A DNA stretch of 64,000 nt from Ramlibacter rhizophilus (lineage in GTDB: Bacteria > Pseudomonadota > Gammaproteobacteria > Burkholderiales > Burkholderiaceae_C): positions 310,001-374,000 of the forward strand of contig NZ_SMLL01000004.1 in the NCBI RefSeq assembly GCF_004681965.1, in the 5' to 3' direction. The translations under genes and the position numbers were made by a program. Shown in pieces: positions 9,705-20,222 of the stretch. The notes below the pieces were generated by a model. That model had not been told where the DNA came from. It did not search any database and saw only the letters and a program-made list of their open reading frames with translations. The first letter of the stretch is position 1. The number at the start of each line of letters is the position of its first letter.

Positions 9705-10604
9705 CTACTGCCCCTGCGCGTGCGCCTCCTCCTCCAGCGCGTCCAGGAACACGCGCACCTTGGCCGGCACCAGCCTGCGCCCGGGCAGCAGGGCATGGAT
9801 GCGAAGCGGCATGCAGCGCCACTCGGGCAGCACGGACACCAACCGCCGCTCGGCCACGGCCTGGGCGCAGAAGGTGCGCGTGATGCGCGCCACGCCCAGT
9901 CCGGCGATGGCTGCCTGCAGGCGCACGCCGGCATTGCCGCTGCGAAGGCGCGGGTTGCGCACCTCCACTTCCACTTCAGCGTCGGCGTCACCGGGTCCGG
10001 TGAAGCTCCAGGCGCTGTCCTCGCCGCCGGCCAGCAGCGGCAGCTGCTCGAGGGACTCGGGCGAAGCCAGGGGCGCATGGCGCGCGAGCAGCTCGGGCGA
10101 GGCGAAGAGGCCACGTTCCAGTGAATACACGCGGCGCGTGACCACGGTGGAGGGCGCGAAGCTGTGCTCGATGGCCGAGAAGACGATGTCGTACTGCCGC
10201 TCGAAGAGCGCCACGCGTGCATGCTCCACGTCGATGTGCACCTTCAGCGACGGGTGCGCGGCCATCACCAGGCAGGCTACCGAGGCGAGGTGGTGGGCGC
10301 CGAACTCGTAGGGCGCGGCCACGCGCAGCGTGCCCTGCACGGCCCCGCCCTGGGCCAGCGCATCCACCGCGCTCTCGCGCAGCTGGGCGAAGGGCCGGGC
10401 GATGTCCCGGTACAGCGTTTCGCCCGCATCGGTCAGGCGCAGCTGGCGCGTGGTGCGCTCCAGCAGGCGCGTGCCCAGTCCGGTCTCCAGGCGCGTGACG
10501 GCCGCACTGAGGCTGGACTTGGGGCGCTCCAGCACACGGGCCGCGGCGCTGAAGCCGCCGTGCTCCACCACCTGGCAGAAAGCGTCGAAGTCGTCCCAGT
10601 TCAT
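9705..10604 (-). CDS. LysR-family transcriptional regulator
   Basis: A 299-residue LysR-type regulator. Residues 1-60 form the winged helix-turn-helix (FSAAARVLERPKSSLSAAV), followed by the linker and the periplasmic-binding-protein-like effector domain. It converges with the efflux operon on one side and diverges from the broken oxygenase gene on the other. That orientation suggests its original target was the oxygenase/Bug/aldolase gene group, not the pump. The effector is unknown. Confidence 0.88.
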   Translation of the reverse strand: MNWDDFDAFCQVVEHGGFSAAARVLERPKSSLSAAVTRLETGLGTRLLERTTRQLRLTDAGETLYRDIARPFAQLRESAVDALAQGGAVQGTLRVAAPYEFGAHHLASVACLVMAAHPSLKVHIDVEHARVALFERQYDIVFSAIEHSFAPSTVVTRRVYSLERGLFASPELLARHAPLASPESLEQLPLLAGGEDSAWSFTGPGDADAEVEVEVRNPRLRSGNAGVRLQAAIAGLGVARITRTFCAQAVAERRLVSVLPEWRCMPLRIHALLPGRRLVPAKVRVFLDALEEEAHAQGQ

Positions 10605-10724
10605 CGTTCAGGTTTCGGAACACAGCGGACAGCGGCGCCGCTTTATCGGGCCGCCCGCGCGGCCTAGGATTGTCCCATTCCCCTGGAGACAAGGCGGGCC
10701 ACGCGTCCGCGAGGAGTGTTGGCG

Positions 10725-11188
10725 ATGTTCCTGAAGAACTGCTGGTACGTGGCCGCCTGGGACCACGAGCTGATCGACGAGTCGATGTTCTCGCCGGCGG
10801 GAAGCGGCTCGGAAAAGGGCAAGCGCGAGGGCAGCCGCGAATACCGCAACTGCCAGTTCATGACGTCGGAGACGCGCCGCACCACGCACTTCTTCTGGAC
10901 CTGCCTGAACAACTTCGAGGGCGAGAACCACCACGTCTCGCGCTCGCTGCACCAGAGCCTCATCGAGGGCTTCATGGAAGACAAGCACCTGATCGAGGCG
11001 CAGCAGAAGGTGCTCGACGCCGACCCGGAGTTCACGATGGTGGCGGTGGTCGCCGATGCGGCGCTGTCGCACTTCCGGCGCACCTTCGAGAAGCTGGTGG
11101 CGCCGAGCTCGCGGCGCAAGCGTCGGCCAAGGCGGCCGTGCCGGTGGCGGTCGTCAAGCCGCCGCAGCAGGTCGCCACGGACGCCTGA
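10725..11188 (+). pseudogene. VanA-type Rieske oxygenase with internal deletion and 3' frameshift
   Basis: The first ~18 residues (MFLKNCWYVAAWDHEL) match the N-terminus of vanillate-demethylase-type Rieske oxygenases. The sequence then jumps to the family's C-terminal catalytic end (EYRNCQF, TTHFFWTCLNNF). The whole Rieske [2Fe-2S] domain and the iron-ligand region are missing, although the junction stays in frame. Near 11100 the reading frame also shifts; the alternative frame gives a plausible tail ending at 11188, while the uninterrupted frame runs on to 11225 with an Arg-rich nonsense end. A good AGGAG site precedes the ATG. The product cannot be an active oxygenase. Confidence 0.72.
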
Positions 11189-11261
11189 GGAATCGCCGCT
11201 GCCGGGCGCTGCTTCGCATTTTTAGTTCGCCATCCCCAAGAACCACCAGGAGACAGAACGC

Positions 11262-12245
11262 ATGTTCACACGCCGTCATTTCGTCCACGCAAGCGCTGCC
11301 GCCGTGGCCCTCGCAGGCTTCGGCCGCTCCGCCTGGGCGCAGTCACCCGAGACCGCCAAGGTCATCATCGGCTTCGCACCGGGCGGCACCATCGACCTGG
11401 TCGCGCGCCGGGTGGCCGACAGGATGGCGCCGGCCTACGCCCGCAACGTCATCGTCGAGAACAAGACCGGCGCGGGCGGCCAGATCGCCGTGCAGGCGGT
11501 GAACACCGCCGCGCCCGACGGCAGCACCATCCTGCTCACGCCGGCCTCGCCTCTGGCGCTGCATCCGCACACCTTCAAGAAACTGCCCTACGACCCGGTG
11601 GCCGACCTCGCGCCCGTCTCGGGCGCGGTGAGCTTCGACTACGCCCTGGCCGTCGGCCCGATGGTGCCGGCGTCGGTCAAGACCGTGCCCGACTTCCTGG
11701 CCTGGGCCAAGGCAAATCCGGCGCAGGCGAACTTCGGCTCGGCGGGCAACGGCTCGGCCGCGCACTTCATGGGCGCGGCCCTGGCCGATGCCGGCAAGGT
11801 GAAGGTCCAGCACATCGCCTTCCGCGGTTCGCAGCCCGCCATCCTGGACATGGTCGGCGGTCAGCTGGCCGCCGTGATCGGGCCGACGGGGGAATTCATG
11901 TCGCAGGCCCAGGCCGGCAAGGTGAGGCTGCTGGGCACCAGCGGCAAGCAGCGCGGCCGGTTCACGCCCGACGTCGGCACCTTCGCCGAGCAGGGCTACA
12001 AGGACGTCCAGGTGGTCGGCTGGTTCGGCTACTACGTGCCGGCGCGCACGCCACAGGAGGTGGTGCAGCGCCTGAACGCCAGCATCCGCAGCGGCCTGGC
12101 GGACAAGGACGTGATCGACAGCCTCGCGAAGCTCTACATGGAGCCGATGCCGACCACGCCCGCCGAGTTGGGCGCCCTGCAGAAGGCCGAGAGTGAGTTC
12201 TGGGCCGGCGTGGCCCGCAGCATCGGTTTCACGCCGTCTGCCTGA
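11262..12245 (+). CDS. Tripartite tricarboxylate transporter (Bug/TctC) substrate-binding protein
   Basis: A 327-residue periplasmic binding protein of the Bug family. The N-terminus carries a twin-arginine-like signal (TRRHFVHASAAAVALAGF, cleavage near AWA). The Bug signatures VIIGFAPGGTIDLVARRVAD and VENKTGAGGQIA follow, then GGQLAAVIG. These proteins bind carboxylated compounds; in Burkholderiales many are orphan, and no TctA/TctB membrane genes lie here. The gene is preceded by a strong AGGAGACAG site and probably belongs with the oxygenase remnant and the aldolase. Confidence 0.92.
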   Translation: MFTRRHFVHASAAAVALAGFGRSAWAQSPETAKVIIGFAPGGTIDLVARRVADRMAPAYARNVIVENKTGAGGQIAVQAVNTAAPDGSTILLTPASPLALHPHTFKKLPYDPVADLAPVSGAVSFDYALAVGPMVPASVKTVPDFLAWAKANPAQANFGSAGNGSAAHFMGAALADAGKVKVQHIAFRGSQPAILDMVGGQLAAVIGPTGEFMSQAQAGKVRLLGTSGKQRGRFTPDVGTFAEQGYKDVQVVGWFGYYVPARTPQEVVQRLNASIRSGLADKDVIDSLAKLYMEPMPTTPAELGALQKAESEFWAGVARSIGFTPSA

Positions 12246-12252
12246 AGCCACG

Positions 12253-13041
12253 ATGAGCGACGACCTTCTCGATCTGCACGCCCGCTTCGCGCAGCGCCGT
12301 CCCGCGGCCTGCGCACCGGAGGAATGGCGCGTGCGCTGCGAGCTCGCGGCCGCCTACCGCCTCTTCGCGCAGCTGGGCTGGCACGAGCTGATCTACAACC
12401 ACCTCACCGTGCGCGTTCCCGGAACGCCGCACTTCCTCATCAACCCCTTCGGGCTGATGTACCGTGAGATCACGGCCAGCCGGCTGGTGAAGATCGACCT
12501 GGACGGCAACAAGGTCGAGCCCAGCCCCTGGCCGGTGAACCCGGCCGGCTTCGTCGTCCACGCCGCGGTGCATGCCGCGCGCGAGGACGCGCACTGCGTG
12601 ATGCACACGCACACCACGGCGGGGCAGGTGGTCTCGTGCCAGCGCGAGGGCCTGCTGCCGCTGAGCTTCAACTCGATGTTCTATGCCGGGCGCGTGGCCT
12701 ATCACGACTTCGAGGGCATCACCCTCGACCGGGATGAGTGCGGCCGCCTGGCCGAGCACCTGGGCACGAGCAACGTGATGATCCTGCGCAACCACGGCCT
12801 GCTGGTGTGCGGGCCCACCATCGGCGACGCGTTCGCCGAGCACTACATGCTGCAGCGTGCCTGCGAGGTGCAGGTGGCCGCCCAGTCCACCGGGGCCGAG
12901 CTGCTGCGGCCGGACCCTGCCATCGCGGACCGTGCCGGCGAGCAGTACGAGCGCACGGCGCGCAAGGGGGACCAGAACACGCTGCTGTGGAACGCGATGC
13001 TGCGCTGGGCCTGGAGTCTGGATGAGGGGTTTGCGGGATAG
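12253..13041 (+). CDS. Class II aldolase/adducin family protein
   Basis: A 262-residue zinc-dependent aldolase-family enzyme. The metal-binding HTHTTAG motif sits near residue 117 and a second histidine is in RNHGLLVCG; together these are the three histidine ligands of the fold. Members include fuculose-phosphate aldolase, decarboxylases and adducin-like proteins with unknown substrates. It begins 7 bp after the Bug gene, so the two are co-transcribed. The link to an aromatic oxygenase remnant suggests a ring-cleavage-product aldolase or hydroxy-acid role, which is inference. Confidence 0.85.
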   Translation: MSDDLLDLHARFAQRRPAACAPEEWRVRCELAAAYRLFAQLGWHELIYNHLTVRVPGTPHFLINPFGLMYREITASRLVKIDLDGNKVEPSPWPVNPAGFVVHAAVHAAREDAHCVMHTHTTAGQVVSCQREGLLPLSFNSMFYAGRVAYHDFEGITLDRDECGRLAEHLGTSNVMILRNHGLLVCGPTIGDAFAEHYMLQRACEVQVAAQSTGAELLRPDPAIADRAGEQYERTARKGDQNTLLWNAMLRWAWSLDEGFAG

Positions 13042-13061
13042 GAGTCGCCCTGGACCTGTCC

Positions 13062-13112
13062 CCCTTCGCCCTGAGCCAAAAATTCCCGTTCGCCCTGAGC
13101 TTGTCGAAGGGC
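13062..13112. repeat. REP-like intergenic palindrome copies
   Basis: TTCGCCCTGAGCTTGTCGAAGGGC at 13089-13112 is the widespread proteobacterial dispersed repeat in which the ends can pair around GAGCTTGTC. A partial copy (TTCGCCCTGAGCC) lies just upstream at 13064-13076. The sequence fills the gap between the convergent aldolase and radC genes. The position is typical of REP elements and may also stabilise or end transcripts. Confidence 0.6.
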
Positions 13113-13132
13113 ATTCGCCCACCCCCCAGCCC

Positions 13133-13810
13133 TCACACCATCCCCCGCTCCGCCATCGACACCGCCACCCCCGGCGCCACGATGAAGTGGTCCAGCACCT
13201 GCACGTCCACCAGGCCCAGCGCGGCGCGCAGCGTGCGGGTGAGCGCCTCGTCCGCGCGCGAGGGCTGGGCGCAGCCGCTGGGGTGGTTGTGCGCCAGCAC
13301 CACGGCATGCGCCTGCAGCGCCAGCGCGCGGATCACCACCTCGCGCGGGTACACGCTGGTTTCGGTCAGCGTGCCGCGGAACATCTCTTCCATGACGATG
13401 AGCCGGTTCTGCGCATCCAGGAACAGCACCGCGAAGACCTCGTGCGGCCGGTGCGCCAGGTGCAGCTGCAGGTAGTGCCGCACCGCCGTCGGTGAATCGA
13501 AGAGCTCGCGCTGGCGCAGCTGCTGGGCCACGGCGCGGCGGGCGAGTTCCAGCACCGCCAGCAGCTGGCTGCGCTTGGCCGTGCCGCCCAGGCCCTTGAT
13601 GCGGCGCAGGTCCTCGGCCCCGGCATGAAGCAGCCCGGAGAGCCCGCCGAAGGCGTCCACCAGCTCCTGGGCGAGGGCGAAAACGCCCTTGCCGGCCAGG
13701 CCGGTGCGCAGCAGCAAGGCCAGCAGTTCGGTGTCGGAGAGTGCGGCGGCGCCGTGGCTGAGGAGTTTTTCGCGCGGTCGCGCGTCGAGCGGCAGCTGGT
13801 GCAGGGGCAT
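13133..13810 (-). CDS. radC: RadC family JAMM-domain protein
   Basis: This 225-residue protein has an N-terminal helix-hairpin-helix region ([22 protein letters not shown]) and a C-terminal JAMM metalloprotease-like domain with HNHPSG followed ten residues later by an acidic ligand (SRADEALT). The family name comes from a supposed DNA-repair role that is now doubted. It is transcribed away from fkpB-ispH, a neighbourhood common in Burkholderiales. Length and motifs are complete. Confidence 0.93.
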   Translation of the reverse strand: MPLHQLPLDARPREKLLSHGAAALSDTELLALLLRTGLAGKGVFALAQELVDAFGGLSGLLHAGAEDLRRIKGLGGTAKRSQLLAVLELARRAVAQQLRQRELFDSPTAVRHYLQLHLAHRPHEVFAVLFLDAQNRLIVMEEMFRGTLTETSVYPREVVIRALALQAHAVVLAHNHPSGCAQPSRADEALTRTLRAALGLVDVQVLDHFIVAPGVAVSMAERGMV

Positions 13811-13904
13811 GGGAATTCATGGCGCAAGCCGGGGCCCATTACCGCTCGTGGCCCGGCCGGCGCGGACGGGTTTCTACAATGGCGGCCAGTTTATCGGGAC
13901 ATCC

Positions 13905-14414
13905 ATGGCCACCACCGCGCCCATTTCCGCGCCTATTTCCGCGCCCACCGGCGCCCGCGTCGCCCCGGGCTCCTTCCTCACGCTGCACTACCGGCTGGCC
14001 GGCCCGGCCGGGGACATCATCAACACCTTCTCGGGCAAGCCCGCCACGCTCACGCTCGGCTCGGGCGAGCTGTCGGCCGCCGTGGAAGAGCGCCTCATCG
14101 GCCTGGAGGAGGGCGCCCACGCCACCTTCGACATCCCGGCGGGCCAGGCCTTCGGCGAGCGCAACGCGGAGATGGTGCAGTGGGTCGCGCGCAGCCTGCT
14201 CGCGAAGATGGGCGACCCGGACGAGGACTACCGCGTCGGCGACGTGGTGCAGTTCCCCACGCCCGACGGCCTGGGCAGCTACGCCGGCGCCGTGCGGCAG
14301 GTGGGTCATGACGGTGACGGCGACGGCCGCTCGGACGCCGTGCTGTTCGACTTCAACCACCCGCTCGCGGGCCAGCCCGTCACCTTCGAGGTGCGCGTGA
14401 TCGGGGTGCTATGA
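13905..14414 (+). CDS. fkpB: FKBP-type peptidyl-prolyl isomerase (FkpB/SlpA type)
   Basis: A 169-residue SlyD/FkpB-like isomerase that catalyses cis-trans proline isomerisation. The chosen ATG gives a short Ala/Pro-rich lead before the FKBP core ([10 protein letters not shown], then the insert-in-flap region with RLIGLEEGA and [10 protein letters not shown]). The C-terminal [17 protein letters not shown] is the family ending. It overlaps ispH by four bases (ATGA). The same fkpB-ispH pairing exists in enterobacteria, which supports the symbol. Confidence 0.9.
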   Translation: MATTAPISAPISAPTGARVAPGSFLTLHYRLAGPAGDIINTFSGKPATLTLGSGELSAAVEERLIGLEEGAHATFDIPAGQAFGERNAEMVQWVARSLLAKMGDPDEDYRVGDVVQFPTPDGLGSYAGAVRQVGHDGDGDGRSDAVLFDFNHPLAGQPVTFEVRVIGVL

Positions 14415-15376
14415 GCGCTGAGAACCGCGCACCTTCCGAAGTGCTGCTGGCCGAACCCCGGGGCTTCTGCGCCGGCGTGGACCGGGCCATCGACATCGTC
14501 GAGGCGGCGCTCGCCAAGTTCGGCGCGCCGGTGTACGTGCGCCACGAGATCGTGCACAACACCTTCGTCGTCAACGACCTCAAGTCCAAGGGCGCCGTCT
14601 TCATCGAGGACCTGGCCGAGGTGCCGCCCGGCGCCACCCTGGTCTTCTCCGCGCACGGCGTGAGCAAGGCAGTGGAGCGCGAGGCGCAGGGGCGAGGCTT
14701 CGAGGTATTCGACGCCACGTGCCCGCTGGTCACCAAGGTGCACGTGGAAGTGGCCAAGCTCGCGCGCGAGGGCTACGAGTTCCTCATGATCGGCCACAAG
14801 GGCCACCCCGAGGTGGAAGGCACCATGGGCCAGCTCGACGAGGGCATTCACCTGGTGGAGGACGTGGCCGACGTCGCGCGCGTGCAGCCGCGCCAGACCG
14901 AGCGCCTGGCCGTCGTCACGCAGACCACGCTCAGCGTGGACGACGCGGCCGAGATCATGGCGGCCATCAGGACGCGCTTTCCGCAGGTGCGCCAGCCCAA
15001 GCAGCAGGACATCTGCTATGCCACGCAGAACCGGCAGGACGCCGTGAAGCTGCTCTCGGCCGAGGTGGACGTGGTGCTGGTGGTGGGCAGCCCCACCAGC
15101 TCCAACAGCAACCGCCTGGCCGAGGTCGCGCGCAAGCGCGGTGTTCCCGCCTACATGGTGGACAACGCCGACGAGCTGCGCCCCGAGTGGCTGGAGGGCA
15201 AGGCCCGCGTGGGCCTCACGGCCGGGGCGTCCGCGCCGGAGGTGCTGGTGCAGGCCCTGGTGGCGCGCATCCGCAGCCTGGGCGGGGTCTCGGTGCGCCG
15301 CATGGACGGCATCCAGGAGACCGTGAAGTTCCCCCTGCCCAAGGGACTGAAGCTGCCGGCCGCGCCCGGAGCCTGA
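14411..15376 (+). CDS. ispH: 4-hydroxy-3-methylbut-2-enyl diphosphate reductase
   Basis: IspH performs the last step of the MEP isoprenoid pathway, making IPP and DMAPP with a [4Fe-4S] cluster. The 321-residue protein has the three cluster cysteines in GFCAGVDRA (Cys20), [11 protein letters not shown] and [10 protein letters not shown]. It also has the substrate histidines (EIVHN, SAHGVS, GHKGHPE) and the conserved catalytic Glu in HPEVEGT. Length is normal. It is translationally coupled to fkpB upstream, and its stop overlaps the next start. Confidence 0.97.
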   Translation: MSAENRAPSEVLLAEPRGFCAGVDRAIDIVEAALAKFGAPVYVRHEIVHNTFVVNDLKSKGAVFIEDLAEVPPGATLVFSAHGVSKAVEREAQGRGFEVFDATCPLVTKVHVEVAKLAREGYEFLMIGHKGHPEVEGTMGQLDEGIHLVEDVADVARVQPRQTERLAVVTQTTLSVDDAAEIMAAIRTRFPQVRQPKQQDICYATQNRQDAVKLLSAEVDVVLVVGSPTSSNSNRLAEVARKRGVPAYMVDNADELRPEWLEGKARVGLTAGASAPEVLVQALVARIRSLGGVSVRRMDGIQETVKFPLPKGLKLPAAPGA

Positions 15377-17814
15377 TGCGGGTGCGCGAGGCCTCGGACA
15401 CGCTCCTCGTCGTCGATGCCGGCTGCGCCCGGCGCCTGCTGCTGGCGCAGGCGGTGGACGAGTCGGACACGGAAGGCCGCTTCGTCAGCGCCGTCGAGCG
15501 CGAGCAGCTGGAGCGCGAGGCCTTGCATGCGGTCGCGGGCGCGCAGCCCGCGCAGGCGCCCGAGCCGGGGCCCTACCTGGACGAACGGGCGCGGCGGCTG
15601 ATCGACATCGTGCGCCGCCGCGACCCGCGCCTGGCCTCGCTGGAGCATGCCGAGCCCTGGCAACGCTGGCTCGGCTGGGGCCTGCCGCTGCTGGCCCTGG
15701 CATTGGGCGCGGGCCTGGAACGCATCGACAACCCCGCCCAGGTCAACCTGCTGTCGCCGCCGCTGCTGGCCTTCCTGTTCTGGAACCTGCTGATCTACCT
15801 CGGCCTGCTGCTGCGGCCGCTGTGGAACCGTCGCCGCCGCAGCAGCGGCCCGGGCGGGCTCGCCGCCTTGCTGCGCGAGCTGCTGGGGCACCGCAGCGAA
15901 CCGCGCGGGCGGCGCGTACGCGCCGATGTCTTCACGCGCTTTCACGCGCAGTGGTGGCGCATCGCCGGCCCCCTGGAGGGTTGGCGCGTGGCGCGCATCC
16001 TGCACGTGTCCTCAGCGGCCTGGGCCGTGGGGGTGGGCCTGTCCATCGTGCTGGGCGGCCTGGTGCGCGAGTACCGCGTGGGCTGGGAGAGCACGCTGCT
16101 GGACCTGCCTCAGGTGCATGCGCTGCTGTCCGTCCTCTTCGCGCCGGTGGTGGCGGTGCTGCCGCTGGAGGGCTTCACGCTTGCGGAGCTGGAGCGCCTG
16201 CATTTCCGCTCGGGCGTGGCGGTGGGGCAGGCCGAGGCGCGGCACTGGATCGCGCTGTACCTGGGGCTGCTGGGCCTGCTGGTGGTGCTGCCGCGCACGC
16301 TGCTCGCGCTCTATGCCGGCGCGCGCCGGCGCTGGCTCGCGCGCAGCTTGCAGATCGACCTGAACGAGCCCTACTTCACGCAGGTGCTCGCGCGCGTGAG
16401 CCCGGCACGGGTGGCCATCGTCTGGGCCGCTGCCGAGCCACCGCTGCGCGAGCGCCTGCGGCGCCTGTGGGCCGAAGCCTCCCTGTCACCCGGCGCGCCG
16501 GAGGCGGCCGCGGCCCCGATCCGCACCGACCGCGGCGACGAGCTGCTGGCCGGTGAATTCGTGCCCGCGCTGGACGCACCGGCCTCGGAAGCGGTGAAGG
16601 AGGCGCCCCGCATCGCCGAGGCCCCGAGTTCCACGGGCGCGGCGAGCGCCGCGGCCACCGTGCCGGCCGCCGCGCGCTCCCCCGCGCGCTGGCTCGCCCG
16701 CCTGCAGGCCTGGTGGGAGCCGCCGGCCCGCGCGGCCCTCACGGTGCCGCGCCCGCTGGCCGACCTGTGGCTGGTGGCGCTGGGCACTTCGCAGGAACTG
16801 GAGACCATCCTGCCGCACCTGCATGCCTTGCCCCGGCCGGTGATCCTCCTGCTGGCGGACCCGGCGCAGGAAGCCTCCGTGTGCGCGACGGCCGACACCG
16901 CGCGCCTGCCCTTCGAATGCCTGCCCCTGCACGCCAGCATGGGCGTGTGGGCCTGGGAAGAGCCCCTGCGCGAAGCCATCGCGCGGCATCTGCCGCAGCA
17001 CAAGGCCGCCGGGGCGCAGCGCCTCTTCGCGACCTGGCGCACGCGGCACGAAGACCGGCTGCAGCAGGCCATGACGTTGCTGGCCGAGCCGCTGCAGCAG
17101 GCGGCCGCCGACGTGCAGACGGTCGCTTCCGGTCCCCTGGGCTGGCGCCGCATCGTCGACGCCGGTGAGCGCGAAGCCGGCGTGCAGGCGCGCGAGGAAG
17201 CCATGGCGGGCCTGATGCAGCGACTGGCGCAGTCCCAGGCGCGCAGCATGACCCAGCTGCGCCGGCTGCATGGCCTGCCGCCGGCCCCGGCGCAGGACGC
17301 CGCGGCCTGGCGCACGGACCGCTTCGTGGTGCGGCAGTCGGTCGATGCGCCGCAGGCCGGCATGGCGGGCGCGGCCAGCGGCGCTGCGGCCGGCGTGGGC
17401 ATCGACCTCATCACCGGCGGCCTGAGCCTGGGCGCCGGTGCGGCGCTGGGCGCCTTGGTGGGCGGGGGCGCGGCCTTCGTCGCCGCGGCCCTGAAGAACC
17501 GCGCCGCACCCGGCGGGGGCACGCTGGTGCAACTGAGCGAGCCCATGCTGCAGGCCCTGTGCGAGATGAGCCTGCTGCAGTACCTGGCCGTGGTCATGCG
17601 CGGCGACGCGGACAGCGACGCAGGCAGCGGCCCTGAAGCCGTGCCTGCCGCGTGGCGGTCCGAAGTGGTGGCCTGCGTGGAGCGACGCCGGCCCCAGCTG
17701 CACGCCCTGTGGCAACGGCTGCGAAGCCAGCCTCCGGACGTGAAAGCGCCCGGCGAACTGGCCGGGCTGCTGGCCTCGCTGGCGCGCGAGGTGATGGGGC
17801 GCCTGCGGAACTAG
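15376..17814 (+). CDS. DUF2868 / DUF3482-like fusion membrane protein
   Basis: This 812-residue protein starts within the ispH stop codon. Its first ~350 residues look like DUF2868, with four hydrophobic segments and a signature RIDNPAQVNLLSPPLLAFLF followed by DLNEPYFTQVL. The second half resembles the C-terminal part of DUF3482 proteins, including a Gly/Ala-rich stretch (ITGGLSLGAGAALGALVGGG). Usually these are two neighbouring genes and the DUF3482 partner has an N-terminal GTPase. Here the genes appear fused, and no P-loop (GxxxxGKS/T) is present in the middle. An Ala/Pro-rich linker (residues about 385-450) joins the halves. Function is unknown. Confidence 0.7.
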   Translation: MRVREASDTLLVVDAGCARRLLLAQAVDESDTEGRFVSAVEREQLEREALHAVAGAQPAQAPEPGPYLDERARRLIDIVRRRDPRLASLEHAEPWQRWLGWGLPLLALALGAGLERIDNPAQVNLLSPPLLAFLFWNLLIYLGLLLRPLWNRRRRSSGPGGLAALLRELLGHRSEPRGRRVRADVFTRFHAQWWRIAGPLEGWRVARILHVSSAAWAVGVGLSIVLGGLVREYRVGWESTLLDLPQVHALLSVLFAPVVAVLPLEGFTLAELERLHFRSGVAVGQAEARHWIALYLGLLGLLVVLPRTLLALYAGARRRWLARSLQIDLNEPYFTQVLARVSPARVAIVWAAAEPPLRERLRRLWAEASLSPGAPEAAAAPIRTDRGDELLAGEFVPALDAPASEAVKEAPRIAEAPSSTGAASAAATVPAAARSPARWLARLQAWWEPPARAALTVPRPLADLWLVALGTSQELETILPHLHALPRPVILLLADPAQEASVCATADTARLPFECLPLHASMGVWAWEEPLREAIARHLPQHKAAGAQRLFATWRTRHEDRLQQAMTLLAEPLQQAAADVQTVASGPLGWRRIVDAGEREAGVQAREEAMAGLMQRLAQSQARSMTQLRRLHGLPPAPAQDAAAWRTDRFVVRQSVDAPQAGMAGAASGAAAGVGIDLITGGLSLGAGAALGALVGGGAAFVAAALKNRAAPGGGTLVQLSEPMLQALCEMSLLQYLAVVMRGDADSDAGSGPEAVPAAWRSEVVACVERRRPQLHALWQRLRSQPPDVKAPGELAGLLASLAREVMGRLRN

Positions 17815-17833
17815 GCGCCCCGAAGCGGGACCT

Positions 17834-18061
17834 TTACACGCCGCCCTTGCGGTGCGTGGTGTCCGTGTGGGTGTCGGTGCGATGCTCGGTGGACTTCTGG
17901 GCGTCGTCCTTGGCATCACCCCAGTTCTTCTGCACCTTGCCCTTGGCCTCGCGGGCCATGCCCTTGGCTTCGTGCTCGTGGCTTCCCGTCGCGTCGCCCA
18001 GGTTCTTCTGCGCCTTGCCGGCCATCTCGTCCACGCGGCCCTTGACTTGATCCTTGTTCAT
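17834..18061 (-). CDS. CsbD family stress-response protein
   Basis: A 75-residue hydrophilic protein beginning MNKDQVKGRVDEMAGKAQ, the typical CsbD start, with a second similar repeat (EAKGMAREAKGKVQKNWGD). CsbD-like proteins are general-stress proteins of unknown mechanism, abundant in stationary phase. The ATG is preceded by a clear AAGGAGA site eight bases upstream. The His/Thr/Asp-rich tail (HRTDTHTDTTH) is variable. It is a single-gene unit between the fusion gene and serS. Confidence 0.9.
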   Translation of the reverse strand: MNKDQVKGRVDEMAGKAQKNLGDATGSHEHEAKGMAREAKGKVQKNWGDAKDDAQKSTEHRTDTHTDTTHRKGGV

Positions 18062-18205
18062 ATCGCTCTCCTTAAAGGAATACTCGAGAGCCTTCAGGCT
18101 AGGCAGACCGGAGCGTGCGGGATGCAGGCCGTGCCCACGCCTGGCTGTGCGGCCCCGCCTACGGGGCGGTAGGAGCTCATCAAGCGGAGCGGGCGGCCCA
18201 CCTAG

Positions 18206-19525
<1,320 letters not shown>

Positions 19526-19573
19526 GCGCCGCGCGGCAGCGCTGCGCCGGAACCGGCGCGCGCCCGTCGATGC

Positions 19574-19990
19574 TCAATGCTCCGAGGACACCATCCAGGG
19601 GATGCCGAACCGGTCGGTGAGCATGCCGAAGTGCCCGCCCCAGAAGGGCGGCTCGAAGGGCATGGTCACCTTGCCGCCTTCGCTGAGCGCCTCGAAGGCC
19701 TTGCGGGCGTTCGCGGCATCGCCCGGCACGAACACGGACATCGCGAACCCGCCGTAGCTCGGCGCCGGCTGCCCGGGCATGCCGTCGCTGGCCATGAACC
19801 GGGCGCCTTCGCTCTCGAAGGTGGAATGCATCACCTTCTGCTTCCAGCCGGGCGGCAGCTGCCCGTTATCCATGGGCGTGCCTTCGTAGCGCATCAGCGT
19901 GGTGATCTCACCGCCGAGGCAGCGCTTGTAGAACTCGAGCGCTTCCTCGCAGTTGCCGTTGAAGAAGAGGTAGGCTTCGATCTGCTTCAT
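19574..19990 (-). CDS. VOC/PhnB-like glyoxalase-fold protein
   Basis: A 138-residue protein of the PhnB-like vicinal-oxygen-chelate group. It starts MKQIEAYLFFNGNCEEALEFYK and contains the paired beta-alpha-beta modules with PFEPPFWGGHFGMLTDRFG near the end, where metal ligands usually occur. The start is supported by GGAGACCTCC just upstream; the longer open frame overlaps the tRNA-side region without a family match. Its reaction is unknown. It converges with serS. Confidence 0.85.
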   Translation of the reverse strand: MKQIEAYLFFNGNCEEALEFYKRCLGGEITTLMRYEGTPMDNGQLPPGWKQKVMHSTFESEGARFMASDGMPGQPAPSYGGFAMSVFVPGDAANARKAFEALSEGGKVTMPFEPPFWGGHFGMLTDRFGIPWMVSSEH

Positions 19991-20116
19991 GGAGGTCTCC
20001 AGGACAGGGCGGGGCACGGATCGTAGACCCGCGGCGCCGCGCTGCCGAGCCCTCCGGACGCCTGCTTGCATCCGCTACAATCGCCGGCTTCGCACCACAG
20101 CGAAACCATCACATCA

Positions 20117-20207
20117 GGAGCGGTGGCAGAGTGGTCGAATGCGCCGGACTCGAAATCCGGTATACGGTTTCACCGTATCGAGGGTTCGAATCCCTCCTGC
20201 TCCGCCA
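20117..20207 (+). tRNA. tRNA-Ser (anticodon CGA)
   Basis: The 91-base gene folds as a class II tRNA. Acceptor arms GGAGCGG and CTGCTCC pair with one G-U, the anticodon stem CCGGA/TCCGG encloses the loop CTCGAAA with CGA at 20151-20153, and a long variable arm is present (TACGGTTTCACCGTA). The T-arm GAGGGTTCGAATCCCTC and an encoded CCA complete it. The integrase gene starting 193 bp downstream marks the 3' end as the attachment site of an integrated element. Confidence 0.97.
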
Positions 20208-20222
20208 GGATACTCCACCGTT

